DNA of 64,000 nt from Streptomyces sp. AP-93 (GTDB lineage Bacteria > Actinomycetota > Actinomycetes > Streptomycetales > Streptomycetaceae): the NCBI RefSeq assembly GCF_022808175.1, contig NZ_JALGBX010000014.1:1-64000 (forward strand), read 5' to 3'. Position numbers and translations under genes: made by a program. Below, one piece after another: positions 1-7,902 of this stretch. Every line of letters starts with the position of its first letter. Positions within the stretch are counted from its first letter, which is position 1. The notes beneath the pieces are model-generated. The model had not been told where the DNA came from, ran no database searches, and saw only the letters and a program-made list of their open reading frames with translations.

Positions 1-14
1 GCCGGCCACAACCC

Positions 15-60
15 AGCCCCGCCGGCGTTTGAGGCGCAGGGGCCCGGGGACTGGTCCCCG
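15..60 (+). repeat. Dispersed Streptomyces GC-rich repeat, copy 1
   Basis: A stretch with the core AGCCCCGCCGGCGTTTGAGG followed by a GC-rich inverted segment lies just downstream of the stop codon of the minus-strand gene that ends at 90. The same core occurs at 5207 and, inverted with variants, at 4971-4991. From memory this core is a very common dispersed element in Streptomyces intergenic DNA; its function is unknown. Nothing else is seen in positions 1-89. Confidence 0.6.
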
Positions 61-89
61 GCAACGGCGCCGCACCCGAGCCGCCAGGA

Positions 90-887
90 TTACAGCAGGC
101 CCGCCGCCGCCAGGAGGTACGCGACCATCGGGTCGTAGAAGCGCGGGTCGCGGACGTGGTCGTCCAGGGGGACCGCCACCTGAAGGGTGCCTTCGGCCTC
201 GGCCAGGAAGAGCGCGGGGTCGTTGCAGTCGGCGTAGCCCACCGCGTCCAGCCCGCGCTGCGCCGCGCAGCCCGCCCAGCCGTGGTCGGCGACGACCAGG
301 TCGGGCTGGGGGCGGCCCAGCGCCGCCAGCGCGTCCAGGATCGCCGCCATCGGCTCCGGCGAGTGGGTGTGCCAGAGTGTCGCACCCCGCTCCAGGACCG
401 CGACGTCCGCGAACTGCCACACCGAGCCCTCGTCGGCGACCAGCCCCTGCGGGATCACCACGATCTCGCAGCCCGCCGCGCGCAACGCGTCGGCCGTGGC
501 CCGGTGCACGTCCAGCAGCCCGCCCGGGTGCCCCGTGGCCAGCAGCACGCTCTGCCGGTCCAGCGCGGCCTTGCGCAGCCGCGCGGCCATCCGGTCGAGG
601 GCGGCCACGGTGAGTTCGGGGTCGATGGTGTCCTGGCCGACGCGGTGCCCGGGGTCGTCCACGACACCGCAGCGCTCGGCCATCACCGCGAGCACGTCCT
701 GCTCGTCCGTCCAGCGGTCGCCCAGCTCCAGGCCCAGCCAGTAGTGCCGGTCGCCGTTGGCGAGCTTGCGGTAGTGGGAGAGGTTGTTGTCGCGCGGGGT
801 GGCCACCTCGCCCGCGATCCGCGTGCGGACCAGGTGGTCGATGAGTTCGGCTCGGCTGGGGACAGGCGTCTCTATCGGCTTCGGCAT
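90..887 (-). CDS. Phosphatase-like conserved protein
   Basis: A 265-residue protein read from ATG at 887 (MPKPIETPVP); an in-frame ATG at 896 would add three residues. It is soluble, without a signal peptide or membrane segment. Recognisable blocks are a central glycine-rich stretch (LLATGHPGG) and an Asp/His segment (VVADHGWAGCAAQRG) in an alternating alpha/beta pattern. I recall this type annotated as phosphatase in Streptomyces, but I cannot assign catalytic residues or a substrate. It is transcribed in the same direction as the TetR gene, 77 bp downstream of it, so the two may be co-transcribed. The product name is from family memory and stays tentative. Confidence 0.6.
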   Translation of the reverse strand: MPKPIETPVPSRAELIDHLVRTRIAGEVATPRDNNLSHYRKLANGDRHYWLGLELGDRWTDEQDVLAVMAERCGVVDDPGHRVGQDTIDPELTVAALDRMAARLRKAALDRQSVLLATGHPGGLLDVHRATADALRAAGCEIVVIPQGLVADEGSVWQFADVAVLERGATLWHTHSPEPMAAILDALAALGRPQPDLVVADHGWAGCAAQRGLDAVGYADCNDPALFLAEAEGTLQVAVPLDDHVRDPRFYDPMVAYLLAAAGLL

Positions 888-964
888 GCGGCCCATTCTG
901 CCGCCGCGTGCCCGGAGCCGTCCCTTCCATCCCGGCCCCCGTCCCGACCCGCGGACGCGCCTCG

Positions 965-1543
965 TCATCCCGACAGCGCCCCGAAGGCTCCGTTCGCGAG
1001 CCGGCGCAGCAGCGACTCCGTCGCGTCCCGGCCGAGCGCGGCCAGGTGCGGGGTGGAGTTCAGCAGGCCGAAGACCGCGTGCACGGAGACGCGTACCTCC
1101 GCCTCGCCCACCTCGGGGTGCAGCTCCCGTACGACGTCGACCCACAGCTCGACGTACTTGCGCTGGAGCTGCCGCACGAGCTTGCGGTCGGCCTCGCGCA
1201 GCCGGTCCAGCTCCCGGTCGTGGAGGGTGATCAGCGCCCGGTCGTCGAGCGCGAAGTCGATGTGGCCGTCGATGAGGGAGGCCAGTACGCCGGACGGGTC
1301 GCCGGCCGCCTCCTCCACCCGGCGCCGGCCGCCCGTGAGCAGCCGTTCGCTGATGCCGACGAGCAGCTCGGCGAGCATCGCGTCCTTGCCCGCGAAATGC
1401 CGGTACAGGCCGGGGCCGCTGATGCCCACCGCGGCCCCTATCTCGTCCACGCCCACGCCGTGGAAACCGCGCTCGGCGAAGAGGCGCGCAGCCTCGCCGA
1501 GGATCTGCTCGCGCCGGGTCGGGGCGGCTGCTCTGGTGCTCAT
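965..1543 (-). CDS. TetR/AcrR family regulator of the adjacent leucine-degradation operon
   Basis: A 192-residue TetR-type repressor starting at ATG 1543. The N-terminal helix-turn-helix covers about residues 10-57 and has the typical block GISGPGLYRHFAGKDAML. The rest is the helical ligand-binding and dimerisation domain. It is divergent from the methylcrotonyl-CoA carboxylase operon at 1653, and the shared 109-bp intergenic region carries two matching 14-bp palindromes. By analogy with regulators of acyl-CoA catabolism, the ligand is probably an acyl-CoA intermediate of leucine breakdown. The family call is firm; the target and ligand are inferred from position. Confidence 0.88.
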   Translation of the reverse strand: MSTRAAAPTRREQILGEAARLFAERGFHGVGVDEIGAAVGISGPGLYRHFAGKDAMLAELLVGISERLLTGGRRRVEEAAGDPSGVLASLIDGHIDFALDDRALITLHDRELDRLREADRKLVRQLQRKYVELWVDVVRELHPEVGEAEVRVSVHAVFGLLNSTPHLAALGRDATESLLRRLANGAFGALSG

Positions 1544-1567
1544 GGGAATCCATTCTAGACAGGGCCG

Positions 1568-1612
1568 TTAGCGGTCGTTAACCTAAGTCCCACATGCGTT
1601 AACGCTCATTAA
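1568..1612. promoter_or_regulatory. Tandem TetR operator candidates
   Basis: Two near-palindromes with the shared pattern TTAACGNNCGTTAA lie between the divergent TetR and carboxylase genes: TTAGCGGTCGTTAA at 1568-1581 and TTAACGCTCATTAA at 1599-1612. Each deviates from the symmetric pattern at a single position in one half-site. Their centres are 31 bp apart, about three helical turns, so two dimers would sit on the same DNA face. Placement suggests control of both genes, but binding is inferred. Confidence 0.65.
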
Positions 1613-1652
1613 CCGAATGAACCAGAGCGCACCGAGCAAGGGAGCTCGACCG

Positions 1653-3269
1653 ATGCAGCAGGCACCAGTGCTGACGAGCGCCGCCGACCCGGCGTCCGAT
1701 GCCTGGCGGGCCAACGAGGCCGCCCACCGTGAGCTCTCCGAGGGCCTGCGGGCCCGGCTGGAGGCCGCCCGGCTCGGCGGCGGCGAGAAGGCCCGCGCCC
1801 GCCACACCGCCCGCGGGAAGCTGCTGCCGCGCGACCGCGTGGACGCCCTCCTCGACCCCGGGTCCCCCTTCCTGGAGCTGGCCCCGCTGGCCGCCGAGGG
1901 CATGTACGGGGGCGCGGCCCCGGCCGCCGGGGTGATCGCCGGCATCGGCCGGGTCAGCGGCCGCGAGTGCGTGATCGTCGCGAACGACGCCACCGTCAAG
2001 GGCGGCACGTACTACCCGATGACCGTGAAGAAGCACCTGCGCGCCCAGGAAGTGGCCCTGGAGAATCGTCTCCCCTGCCTGTACCTGGTCGACTCGGGCG
2101 GCGCCTTCCTCCCCATGCAGGACGAGGTCTTCCCCGACCGGGACCACTTCGGCCGCATCTTCTACAACCAGGCCCGCATGTCGGGGGCCGGCATCCCGCA
2201 GATCGCCGCCGTCCTCGGCTCCTGCACCGCGGGCGGGGCGTACGTACCGGCCATGAGCGACGAGGCCGTCATCGTCCGCGGCCAGGGCACGATCTTCCTC
2301 GGCGGCCCGCCGCTGGTGAAGGCCGCCACGGGAGAGGTGGTCACGGCCGAGGAGCTGGGCGGCGGCGAGGTCCACTCCCGGACCTCCGGGGTCACCGACC
2401 ACCTCGCGCAGGACGACGCCCACGCGCTGCGGATCGTACGGAACATCGTGGCGACCCTGCCCGGGCGCCAGGCCCTTCCCTGGTCGGTCGAGGCTCCCGA
2501 GGAGCCCAAGGTGGACCCGTACGGGCTGTACGGCGCGGTCCCCGTCGACTCCCGCACCCCCTACGACGCCCGCGAGATCATCGCCCGGATCGTGGACGGC
2601 TCCCGCTTCCAGGAGTTCAAGGCGGAGTTCGGGCAGACCCTGGTCACCGGCTTCGCCCGGATCCACGGGCACCCGGTCGGGATCGTCGCCAACAACGGCA
2701 TCCTGTTCTCCGAATCGGCCCAGAAGGGCGCGCACTTCATCGAGCTGTGCGACCAGCGCGGCATCCCGCTGCTCTTCCTCCAGAACATCTCCGGCTTCAT
2801 GGTCGGCCGGGACTACGAGGCGGGCGGCATCGCCAAGCACGGCGCCAAGATGGTCACGGCCGTGGCCTGCACCCGGGTCCCGAAGCTCACGGTGGTGGTC
2901 GGCGGCTCGTTCGGCGCCGGCAACTATTCCATGTGCGGGCGCGCTTATTCGCCGCGCTTCCTGTGGATGTGGCCCAACGCCAAGATCTCCGTCATGGGTG
3001 GCGAACAGGCGGCGTCCGTTTTGGCGACGGTCAAGCGGGACCAGATCGAAGGCGCGGGCCACGAGTGGACAGCTGAGGACGAGGACGCTTTCAAGGCCCC
3101 GGTCCGAGCGCAGTACGAGGAGCAGGGCAACGCGTACTACGCCACGGCACGGCTTTGGGACGACGGGGTCATCGACCCGCTGGAGACAAGGCAGGTACTC
3201 GGACTGGCACTGACCGCGTGCGCGAACGCCCCGCTGGGTGATTCACACTTCGGCATCTTCCGTATTTGA
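1653..3269 (+). CDS. Methylcrotonyl-CoA carboxylase beta subunit (carboxyltransferase)
   Basis: A 538-residue biotin-dependent acyl-CoA carboxyltransferase. It would transfer carboxylate from carboxybiotin to 3-methylcrotonyl-CoA in leucine degradation. The start at ATG 1653 is preferred because it has the purine-rich AAGGGAG at 1638-1644; an in-frame upstream ATG at 1617 has no such site and lies just past the operator. Signatures are GGTYYPMTVKKHLRAQE and SGGAFLPMQDEVFPD, typical of the methylcrotonyl rather than propionyl branch, followed by the C-terminal carboxyltransferase half with GGSFGAGNYSMCGRAYSPRF. It partners with the alpha subunit at 3471. HMG-CoA lyase and an acyl-CoA dehydrogenase downstream complete the pathway. 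The ~200-bp gap before the alpha gene is unusual for this operon. Confidence 0.93.
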   Translation: MQQAPVLTSAADPASDAWRANEAAHRELSEGLRARLEAARLGGGEKARARHTARGKLLPRDRVDALLDPGSPFLELAPLAAEGMYGGAAPAAGVIAGIGRVSGRECVIVANDATVKGGTYYPMTVKKHLRAQEVALENRLPCLYLVDSGGAFLPMQDEVFPDRDHFGRIFYNQARMSGAGIPQIAAVLGSCTAGGAYVPAMSDEAVIVRGQGTIFLGGPPLVKAATGEVVTAEELGGGEVHSRTSGVTDHLAQDDAHALRIVRNIVATLPGRQALPWSVEAPEEPKVDPYGLYGAVPVDSRTPYDAREIIARIVDGSRFQEFKAEFGQTLVTGFARIHGHPVGIVANNGILFSESAQKGAHFIELCDQRGIPLLFLQNISGFMVGRDYEAGGIAKHGAKMVTAVACTRVPKLTVVVGGSFGAGNYSMCGRAYSPRFLWMWPNAKISVMGGEQAASVLATVKRDQIEGAGHEWTAEDEDAFKAPVRAQYEEQGNAYYATARLWDDGVIDPLETRQVLGLALTACANAPLGDSHFGIFRI

Positions 3270-3456
3270 ATCCTCCCCCTCAATGAGGGGGATTCCTGGC
3301 TCACGCTGCTCTATCGCTCAGCGAACGATCGAGTCTTCTGCGATCAACACCAGCCGGGTTGAGACCAGCCCGGATATGACGACAAGCTATGGGATTTCAC
3401 ATGCGTGCTTGGTTCTCGCTACGCATTCCACGACCCTACCGAAGGTTTGGGTGACG
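3265..3456 (-). other. Hairpin-bounded insertion between the carboxylase genes; possible IS605/TnpB right-end remnant
   Basis: About 200 bp without a gene separate two genes that would normally be nearly contiguous. The segment starts at the stop codon of the beta subunit with a strong hairpin, CCCCCTC at 3275-3281 pairing with GAGGGGG at 3285-3291. Read on the minus strand, the outer edge is GGGGGAGGATTCAA. This resembles, from memory, the conserved right end of Streptomyces IS200/IS605 tnpB elements and their guide RNAs. Inside are further stems, such as CGCTG/CAGCG at 3304-3322 and CCGGG/CCCGG at 3354-3373. No transposase or TnpB reading frame is present. The left boundary is not resolved, and an unrelated structured leader is possible. 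Confidence 0.4.
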
Positions 3457-3470
3457 TGAGGAACTTTTCG

Positions 3471-5678
3471 ATGTTCAGCACTGTTCTGGTCGCGAACCGC
3501 GGCGAGATCGCGGTCCGGGTCATCCGCACGCTGCGGGAGCTCGGCATCCGTTCCGTGGCCGTCTTCAGCGACGCCGACGCGGACGCCCGGCACGTACGGG
3601 AGGCCGACACGGCCGTCCGCATCGGCCCGGCGGCGGCCGCCGAGAGCTACCTGTCGGTGGAGCGGCTGCTCGACGCGGCGCGCCGGACGGGCGCCGAGGC
3701 CGTCCACCCCGGCTACGGCTTCCTCGCGGAGAACGCCGCCTTCGCGGCCGCCTGCGCGGACGCGGGCCTGGCCTTCATCGGGCCGCCGGCCTCGGCGATC
3801 TCCCTGATGGGCGACAAGATCCGCGCCAAGGAGACCGTGAAGGCGGCGGGCGTGCCCGTGGTCCCCGGTTCCTCGGGCAGCGGGCTGTCCGACGCCGAAC
3901 TGGTCTCGGCCGCCGAGAAGATCGGCATGCCGGTGCTGCTGAAGCCCTCGGCGGGCGGCGGCGGCAAGGGCATGCGGCTGGTACGGGACTCCGCGCTGCT
4001 CGGCGAGGAGATCGCGTCGGCCCGGCGCGAGGCGAAGTCCTCCTTCGGCGACGACACCCTGCTCGTGGAGCGCTGGGTGGACCGGCCCCGGCACATCGAG
4101 ATCCAGGTACTGGCGGACGCCCACGGGAACGTGGTCCACCTCGGGGAGCGCGAGTGCTCGCTCCAGCGGCGCCACCAGAAGGTGATCGAGGAGGCGCCGT
4201 CGGTCCTGCTGACGCCGGAGCTGCGGGCCTCGATGGGCGCGGCGGCGGTGGAGGCGGCGCGGTCCTGCGGGTACGTCGGCGCGGGGACGGTGGAGTTCAT
4301 CGTCCCGGGCGGGGACCCCTCCTCGTACTTCTTCATGGAGATGAACACCCGGCTCCAGGTGGAGCACCCGGTCACCGAGCTCGTCGTGTCCATCGCCGGG
4401 GGCGGGCTGGACCTGGTGGAGCAGCAGCTCCGGGTCGCGGCGGGCGCGGAGCTGGGCTTCGGCCAGTCGGAGGTCCGGCTGACCGGGCACGCGATCGAGG
4501 CCCGCGTCTGCGCGGAGGATCCGGCGCGGGGGTTCCTGCCGTCCGGGGGCACCGTCCTGGCCCTGTCGGAGCCGTCCGGCGGCTCCGTCCGTACGGACTC
4601 CGGTCTGGTGGCGGGGGTCGACACCGGGTCCACGTACGACCCGATGCTGTCGAAGGTCATCGCCTACGGCCCCGACCGGGCGGCCGCGCTCCGTGTACTG
4701 CGGGGTGCCCTCGCGGACACCGTGATCCTGGGCGTCCAGACCAACACGGGCTTCCTGCGGAGGCTGCTCGCGCACCCGGATGTGGTGTCCGGGGACCTGG
4801 ACACGGGCCTGGTCGAGCGGGACCTGGCCGGGCTCCTCCCCGAGGGGGTCCCGGACGAGGTGTACGCGGCGGCCGCGCTGCTGGCCGGGGGCTCTTTCCC
4901 CCACCCCGCCCCTTCCCGGCGTGCCGGATTTGCGGCTCCGCCGCGTGGGGGCTCCGCCCCGGATCCCGGTCCTCAAACGCCGGACGGGCTGAAAGCGTGG
5001 GTCGACCCGTTCGACTCCGCCAACGGCTGGCGCCTCGGCGGCACCCCCGCCTGGACGGTCCACCACTTCCGCCTCCCGGGCCAGGACCCGGTCACGGTCC
5101 GCACCCGGCCCGCGGGCACGGGCGTCCCGGGACGGGGTCCCGGCGCACACGGCACGCAGGCCGAAATCCTCCTGCCCGCACCCGACGGCGGCGCCCAGCC
5201 AAATCCAGCCCCGCCGGCGTTTGAGGCGCGGGGTCTGGGGCGGAGCCCCAGCGCCCCGGCCCGGGGCCGGATCGTGCACCGCACCCCCGACCACCTCACG
5301 GTCGAACTCGACGGAGTCACGCACCGCTTCGCCCACGCAGCCTCCCCCGAAGGGACTTGGCTCGGCCGGGACGGCGACTCCTGGCACGTGCAGGCGTACG
5401 ACCCGGTCGAGGCGAACCTCCGCGGAGCGGGACGCGGCGGCGCCGACACCCTCGCGGCGCCGATGCCCGGCACCGTCACGGTGGTCAAGGTCGCCGTCGG
5501 CGAGAAGGTCGCCGCCGGGCAGAGCCTGCTCGTCGTCGAGGCCATGAAGATGGAGCACGTCATCTCCGCCCCGCACGCCGGCACCGTCACCGAACTCGAC
5601 GTCACCCCCGGCACCACGGTCGCCATGGACCAGGTCCTGGCCGTGGTCACCCCGGACGAGGAGGGGACGGGCGAATGA
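3471..5678 (+). CDS. Methylcrotonyl-CoA carboxylase alpha subunit (biotin carboxylase plus BCCP)
   Basis: A 735-residue biotin carboxylase/biotin carrier protein. The start at ATG 3471 follows a GAGG motif at 3458-3461; the upstream in-frame extension is rejected. Order: biotin-carboxylase N domain (STVLVANRGEIAVRV), ATP-grasp (KPSAGGGGKGMRLV), HPVTEL and biotin-carboxylase C domain to about residue 450, a BT-like linking domain, then a biotinyl domain at the C-terminus. The biotinylated lysine is K693 in EAMKMEH. Two dispersed GC-rich repeats lie in the linking region (4947-4993 inverted, 5204-5251 direct) and are translated as Pro/Gly/Ala-rich loops, so the protein is longer than the ~660-670 residues I recall for the family. 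The reading frame is intact throughout. Its stop overlaps the lyase start by ATGA. Confidence 0.92.
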   Translation: MFSTVLVANRGEIAVRVIRTLRELGIRSVAVFSDADADARHVREADTAVRIGPAAAAESYLSVERLLDAARRTGAEAVHPGYGFLAENAAFAAACADAGLAFIGPPASAISLMGDKIRAKETVKAAGVPVVPGSSGSGLSDAELVSAAEKIGMPVLLKPSAGGGGKGMRLVRDSALLGEEIASARREAKSSFGDDTLLVERWVDRPRHIEIQVLADAHGNVVHLGERECSLQRRHQKVIEEAPSVLLTPELRASMGAAAVEAARSCGYVGAGTVEFIVPGGDPSSYFFMEMNTRLQVEHPVTELVVSIAGGGLDLVEQQLRVAAGAELGFGQSEVRLTGHAIEARVCAEDPARGFLPSGGTVLALSEPSGGSVRTDSGLVAGVDTGSTYDPMLSKVIAYGPDRAAALRVLRGALADTVILGVQTNTGFLRRLLAHPDVVSGDLDTGLVERDLAGLLPEGVPDEVYAAAALLAGGSFPHPAPSRRAGFAAPPRGGSAPDPGPQTPDGLKAWVDPFDSANGWRLGGTPAWTVHHFRLPGQDPVTVRTRPAGTGVPGRGPGAHGTQAEILLPAPDGGAQPNPAPPAFEARGLGRSPSAPARGRIVHRTPDHLTVELDGVTHRFAHAASPEGTWLGRDGDSWHVQAYDPVEANLRGAGRGGADTLAAPMPGTVTVVKVAVGEKVAAGQSLLVVEAMKMEHVISAPHAGTVTELDVTPGTTVAMDQVLAVVTPDEEGTGE
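4947..4993 (-). repeat. Dispersed Streptomyces repeat, inverted copy inside the carboxylase alpha gene
   Basis: On the minus strand the segment reads CAGCCCGTCCGGCGTTTGAG, then a GC-rich tract ending GGGGCGGAGCCCC. The element sits in frame within the alpha-subunit gene and contributes part of a Pro/Gly-rich loop at about residues 493-508. It is oriented opposite to the copy at 5204-5251, so the two enclose about 210 bp as an imperfect inverted pair. Confidence 0.65.
5204..5251 (+). repeat. Dispersed Streptomyces repeat, direct copy inside the carboxylase alpha gene
   Basis: AGCCCCGCCGGCGTTTGAGG at 5207-5226 is identical to the copy at the left edge of the window (15-34). It is followed by a GGGGTCTGGGGCGGAGCCCC tail that can form a hairpin. 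It is read through in frame as a Pro/Ala-rich loop (NPAPPAFEARGLGRSPSAP) ahead of the biotinyl domain. The family is normally intergenic, so tolerance inside a metabolic gene implies a flexible surface loop. Confidence 0.68.
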
Positions 5679-6607
5679 ACGGGCTTCCGATGAGCTTCCC
5701 GGACGAGGGCCTCCCGGCCCGGATCCGGATCCACGAGGTCGGCGCCCGCGACGGGCTGCAGAACGAGAAGACGGCCGTCCCGACCCACGTGAAGGCCGAG
5801 TTCGTGCACCGGCTGGCCGCCGCCGGCCTCACCACCATCGAGGCCACCAGCTTCGTGCACCCCAAGTGGGTCCCCCAGCTGGCCGACGCCGAGGAGCTGT
5901 TCCCCCTCCTCGCCGACGTGCGGGCCGCGCTGCCGGTCCTCGTCCCCAACGAGCGCGGCCTCGACCGCGCGCTCGCGCTCGGTGCCACCCGGATCGCCGT
6001 GTTCGGTTCGGCCACCGAGACCTTCGCCTCCCGCAACCTCAACCGCACCGTCGCCGAGTCCCTCGCGATGTTCGAGCCCGTCGTGGCCCGCGCCAAGGAG
6101 CACGAGGCGCACGTCCGCGGCTACCTCTCCATGTGCTTCGGCGACCCCTGGGAGGGCCCGGTCCCGGTCCACCAGGTGGTCGGCGTCGCCAAGGCCCTCC
6201 TCGACCTCGGCTGTGACGAGCTGAGCCTCGGCGACACCATCGGCGTCGCCACCCCGGGGCACGTGCAGGCCCTGCTCTCCGCGCTCAACGAGGAGGGCGT
6301 GGGCACCGACCGGATCGGCGTCCACTTCCACGACACCTACGGCCAGGCCCTGTCCAACACCCTCGCCGCGCTCCAGCACGGCGTGACCACCGTCGACGCC
6401 TCCGCGGGCGGCCTCGGCGGATGCCCGTACGCCAAGAGCGCCACCGGCAATCTCGCGACCGAGGACCTCGTCTGGATGCTCGACGGCCTCGGCATCGAGA
6501 CCGGGGTCGATCTGGCCGCCCTCACCGCCACGAGCCTGTGGATGGCCGAACAGCTGGGGCGTCCCAGCCCCTCCCGTACCGTCCGCGCCCTCTCCCACAA
6601 GGAGTAA
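5675..6607 (+). CDS. Hydroxymethylglutaryl-CoA lyase
   Basis: A 310-residue lyase that cleaves HMG-CoA to acetoacetate and acetyl-CoA, the last step of leucine degradation. The start overlaps the alpha-subunit stop (ATGA at 5675), indicating translational coupling. The TIM-barrel enzyme shows the metal and substrate motif VGARDGLQNEK near the N-terminus, HFHDTYGQAL for the metal-binding histidines, and the family signature GGLGGCPYAKSATGN with the catalytic cysteine. Length is normal. An enoyl-CoA hydratase for methylglutaconyl-CoA is not present in this operon and must lie elsewhere. Confidence 0.93.
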   Translation: MNGLPMSFPDEGLPARIRIHEVGARDGLQNEKTAVPTHVKAEFVHRLAAAGLTTIEATSFVHPKWVPQLADAEELFPLLADVRAALPVLVPNERGLDRALALGATRIAVFGSATETFASRNLNRTVAESLAMFEPVVARAKEHEAHVRGYLSMCFGDPWEGPVPVHQVVGVAKALLDLGCDELSLGDTIGVATPGHVQALLSALNEEGVGTDRIGVHFHDTYGQALSNTLAALQHGVTTVDASAGGLGGCPYAKSATGNLATEDLVWMLDGLGIETGVDLAALTATSLWMAEQLGRPSPSRTVRALSHKE

Positions 6608-6615
6608 CGAAGACC

Positions 6616-7776
6616 ATGGCCCTCGACCACCGGCTCACCCCCGAGCACGAGGAACTCCGCCGCACCGTCGAGGCGTTCGCGCACGATGTGGTGGCGCCCA
6701 AGATCGGCGACCTGTACGAGCGGCACGAGTTCCCGTACGAGATCGTCCGCGAGATGGGCCGCATGGGCCTGTTCGGCCTGCCCTTCCCGGAGGAGTACGG
6801 CGGCATGGGCGGCGACTACCTCGCCCTCGGCATCGCCCTGGAGGAGCTGGCCCGCGTCGACTCCTCGGTCGCCATCACCCTGGAGGCCGGCGTCTCGCTC
6901 GGCGCGATGCCCCTCTACCTCTTCGGCACCGAGGAGCAGAAGCAGCAGTGGCTGCCGAAGATGTGCTCCGGCGAGATCCTCGGCGCCTTCGGCCTGACCG
7001 AGCCCGGTGCGGGCAGCGACGCGGGCGGCACGCGCACGACCGCCGTCCGGGACGGCGATGAGTGGGTGATCAACGGCTCCAAGTGCTTCATCACCAACTC
7101 CGGTACGGACATCACCGGTCTGGTCACCGTCACCGCCGTGACGGGCCGCAAGGCGGACGGCCGCCCCGAGATCTCCTCGATCATCGTCCCGTCGGGCACC
7201 CCCGGCTTCACGGTGGCCGCCCCCTACTCCAAGGTCGGCTGGAACGCCTCGGACACCCGCGAGCTGTCCTTTGACGGCGTACGGGTCCCCCTCGCCAACC
7301 TGGTCGGCGAAGAGGGCCGCGGCTACGCCCAGTTCCTGCGGATCCTCGACGAGGGCCGCGTGGCCATCTCGGCGCTCGCGACGGGCCTGGCGCAGGGCTG
7401 CGTGGACGAGTCGGTGAAGTACGCCAAGGAGCGGCACGCCTTCGGCAAGGCGATCGGCGACAACCAGGCCATCCAGTTCAAGCTGGCGGACATGGAGATG
7501 CGCGCCCACATGGCCCGGATCGGCTGGCGCGACGCGGCCTCCCGGCTCGTGTCCGGGGAGCCCTTCAAGAAGGAGGCGGCCATCGCGAAGCTGTACTCCT
7601 CGACGGTGGCGGTCGACAACGCGCGCGACGCCACGCAGATCCACGGCGGCTACGGGTTCATGAACGAGTACCCGGTGGCCCGCATGTGGCGCGACTCGAA
7701 GATCCTGGAGATCGGCGAGGGCACGAGCGAGGTGCAGCGCATGCTGATCGCCCGTGAGCTGGGGCTTTCCGCCTAG
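6616..7776 (+). CDS. acdH: Acyl-CoA dehydrogenase (isovaleryl/branched-chain type, AcdH-like)
   Basis: A 386-residue FAD-dependent acyl-CoA dehydrogenase starting at ATG 6616, eight bases after the lyase stop, with AAGGAG overlapping that stop. Visible blocks are the N-terminal helical domain, the FAD/substrate signature AFGLTEPGAGSDAGG, the central beta domain (FGKAIGDNQAIQFKLADMEM follows it) and the C-terminal HGGYGFMNEYPVARMWRD with EIGEGTSEVQRML. Position at the end of a leucine/isovalerate operon and resemblance to S. coelicolor AcdH support oxidation of isovaleryl- and related branched acyl-CoAs. The operon ends in the strong terminator at 7793. Confidence 0.9.
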   Translation: MALDHRLTPEHEELRRTVEAFAHDVVAPKIGDLYERHEFPYEIVREMGRMGLFGLPFPEEYGGMGGDYLALGIALEELARVDSSVAITLEAGVSLGAMPLYLFGTEEQKQQWLPKMCSGEILGAFGLTEPGAGSDAGGTRTTAVRDGDEWVINGSKCFITNSGTDITGLVTVTAVTGRKADGRPEISSIIVPSGTPGFTVAAPYSKVGWNASDTRELSFDGVRVPLANLVGEEGRGYAQFLRILDEGRVAISALATGLAQGCVDESVKYAKERHAFGKAIGDNQAIQFKLADMEMRAHMARIGWRDAASRLVSGEPFKKEAAIAKLYSSTVAVDNARDATQIHGGYGFMNEYPVARMWRDSKILEIGEGTSEVQRMLIARELGLSA

Positions 7777-7792
7777 CGACAGCCGGTGGTGC

Positions 7793-7826
7793 GGCAAGGG
7801 GCCCTTCGCGAGAAGGGCCCCTTGCC
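7793..7826 (+). terminator. Rho-independent-type terminator of the leucine-degradation operon
   Basis: A perfect 15-bp stem (GGCAAGGGGCCCTTC pairing with its complement) closed by a GCGA tetraloop begins 17 bp after the acyl-CoA dehydrogenase stop and is followed by ATTTT. It separates the operon from the iron-regulated desE gene. Confidence 0.9.
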
Positions 7827-7836
7827 ATTTTCAGCC

Positions 7837-7853
7837 AAGGTTAGGCTAACCTT
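7837..7853. promoter_or_regulatory. Iron box (DmdR1/DtxR-type operator) before desE
   Basis: AAGGTTAGGCTAACCTT is a near-perfect palindrome matching the actinobacterial iron-box pattern TTAGGTTAGGCTCACCTAA. It lies 50-66 bp upstream of the desE start, where it would overlap the promoter. DmdR1 with ferrous iron is known to repress siderophore genes through such boxes, so desE/desF should be induced by iron starvation. Confidence 0.88.
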
Positions 7854-7902
7854 CCTATCGAACACCCGAGCCGCCCGAGTACGTACGAAAGTGGACATCC
7901 CC

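Noticed and set aside
3270..3470. The carboxylase intergenic segment considered as a T-box or leucine riboswitch
   Set aside because: No T-box sequence, specifier loop or antiterminator/terminator pair ahead of the downstream gene could be drawn; the IS605-end resemblance explains the edge hairpin better.
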